Origin: a candidate division LCP-89 bacterium
GTDB lineage: Bacteria; Electryoneota; B3-LCP
Length of the DNA: 8,261 bases
Direction: 5' to 3'
Assembly: GCA_025774735.1 (NCBI GenBank)
Contig: JALGZU010000115.1
Coordinates: 1 to 8,261 of the forward strand
The stretch's first letter is position 1, and every line of letters starts with the position of its first letter. The position numbers and the translations under genes are program-made. The notes beneath the pieces were generated by a model, which was not told the DNA's origin, did not search any database, and was given only the letters and a program-made list of their open reading frames with translations. Of the stretch, positions 7,513 to 8,261 are shown piece after piece.

Positions 7513-8261
7513 ATGGTGATCACCCTGCTTCAGATCCTGCAGATTGTCTGTTTGTCGATAATTCTGCTCTTTTTAACCCTTCTCTGGTGGGGATTGCGCC
7601 GGCGGCGAATTTCAGCGTCTGATTGGCAGCCGTACGTGTCGGTACTGGTGGCGGCTCGGAACGAAGAGGCGGATCTGCCGGCCTGCCTGACCAGCCTGGC
7701 TGACCAGGACTACGCGGCGGACCGGTGTGAATTCATCATCATCGACGACGCTTCGACGGACGGCACGGGCGATATCATCGCCGAATGGGTGGCCAGGGAC
7801 GAACGTTTCAAGCAGGTGACACTGCAGGATGCCCCCCTTGAATCGCTGGGACCGAAGAAGCGGGCTCTGAAGGCGGGATTCGAGATCTGCACAGGCGAAG
7901 TCGTCTTGACGACCGACGCCGACAGCCTCCTGCCTCCCGCCTGGATCAGCGGGATGATCTCCTGTTTTGATGAGGAAACTTCCGCCGTCTGCGGCTTGAT
8001 CCGTTTCGAGAAACCCTCAAGTTTCTGGGGTCGGTTAGCCGCCTTCGAAGCGGGAATGAACGCCATAATGAACGCTGCCGTCATCGGGTTGGGGGGGGCG
8101 CTGAGTTGTTTCGGGGCGAATTTCGCCTATCGCAGAGGAGCATTTCTCGATGCGGGAGGCTTTGACGAAGACCGGCATTCCATCTCAGGCGATGACGATC
8201 TGCTGCTGCAGAAATTACGGTCCAAAGGGCGCGGCATCCGTTGTTGCGACTGCCCCGGATC
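7513..8261 (+). CDS. Membrane-anchored family 2 glycosyltransferase, N-terminal part
   Basis: 249 codons are present; the gene runs off the right edge. One N-terminal membrane helix (about 4-27) is followed by RRRR (29-32), so the catalytic domain is cytoplasmic. The GT2 (GT-A fold) motifs appear in order: VSVLVAARNEEADLPACL (42-59), nucleotide-binding IIIDDASTDGT (75-85), GPKKRAL (113-119), the metal-binding TTDADS (133-138, DxD-like Asp135/Asp137), and SGDDDLLLQK (225-234), the catalytic-base region equivalent to ED..L in processive-like GT2 enzymes; the SGDD.LL.K form resembles FCB members. Such enzymes move a sugar from a nucleotide sugar to a lipid or glycan. The missing C-terminus probably holds more membrane helices. 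ATG 7513 is chosen because TAA 7489-7491 closes the frame upstream; GTG 7516 is the only near alternative. A G8 tract (8091-8098) lies in codons for LGGA. Confidence 0.9.
   Translation, partial: MVITLLQILQIVCLSIILLFLTLLWWGLRRRRISASDWQPYVSVLVAARNEEADLPACLTSLADQDYAADRCEFIIIDDASTDGTGDIIAEWVARDERFKQVTLQDAPLESLGPKKRALKAGFEICTGEVVLTTDADSLLPPAWISGMISCFDEETSAVCGLIRFEKPSSFWGRLAAFEAGMNAIMNAAVIGLGGALSCFGANFAYRRGAFLDAGGFDEDRHSISGDDDLLLQKLRSKGRGIRCCDCPG

Noticed and set aside
7040..7519. A 159-codon plus-strand frame running through the divergent promoter region
   Set aside because: It is antisense to the metalloenzyme, whose catalytic motifs are complete, and its translation is low-complexity with many Ser/Arg and no family resemblance.
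1..8261. Search for CRISPR arrays, IS ends, integrase/attachment sites, tRNAs, toxin-antitoxin or defence genes
   Set aside because: No repeated spacer pattern, transposase or recombinase motif, tRNA-like cloverleaf or small paired genes could be seen by eye.

Overview
The window reads as chromosomal DNA of a moderately GC-rich Gram-negative bacterium. The best guess is the Fibrobacteres-Chlorobi-Bacteroidetes (FCB) group or an allied candidate phylum such as Zixibacteria, Marinimicrobia or KSB1. This rests on a PorV/PorQ-like beta-barrel tail next to a large Asp-rich lipoprotein with Ig-like segments and a glutamine-amidotransferase-like fold, on membrane glycosyltransferases fused to TPR repeats, and on a short cofactor-independent-PGM-like metalloenzyme. 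The placement comes from protein style, not from a marker gene. Coding density is high and no stretch over 300 bases lacks a gene.

Layout. (1) 1-2699, plus strand: the last 71 codons of an outer-membrane protein, then a 786-residue lipoprotein, closed by a near-ideal intrinsic terminator (13-bp perfect stem with a T5 tail). (2) 2639-4558, plus strand: a polytopic GT-C-like membrane protein with a C-terminal TPR pair. Its apparent start (TTG) lies inside the end of the lipoprotein gene, so the terminator falls within its first 20 codons. (3) 7380-4541, minus strand: a two-gene operon of a 292-residue alkaline-phosphatase-superfamily metalloenzyme and a 654-residue GT39/PMT_2-like glycosyltransferase with about five TPRs, joined by an ATGA stop/start overlap. 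Its end converges on, and overlaps by 18 bp, the end of the plus-strand GT-C/TPR gene. (4) 7381-7512: a divergent intergenic region with a good sigma70-type promoter reading right. (5) 7513-8261, plus strand: a membrane-anchored family 2 glycosyltransferase cut by the window end.

The common theme is the cell envelope: an outer-membrane barrel and lipoprotein on the left, then two polyprenyl-sugar-type GT-C proteins and a nucleotide-sugar-type GT2. A plausible but unproven reading is surface glycan or glycoprotein synthesis, with the TPR tails on the GT-C proteins acting as protein-binding modules. I see no CRISPR, mobile element, tRNA/rRNA, or defence or toxin system. The most unusual points are the terminator embedded in the downstream reading frame, the convergent overlapping pair whose tails encode similar TPRs, matching G8 tracts in two glycosyltransferase genes, and a near-identical decamer at both ends of the divergent promoter region.
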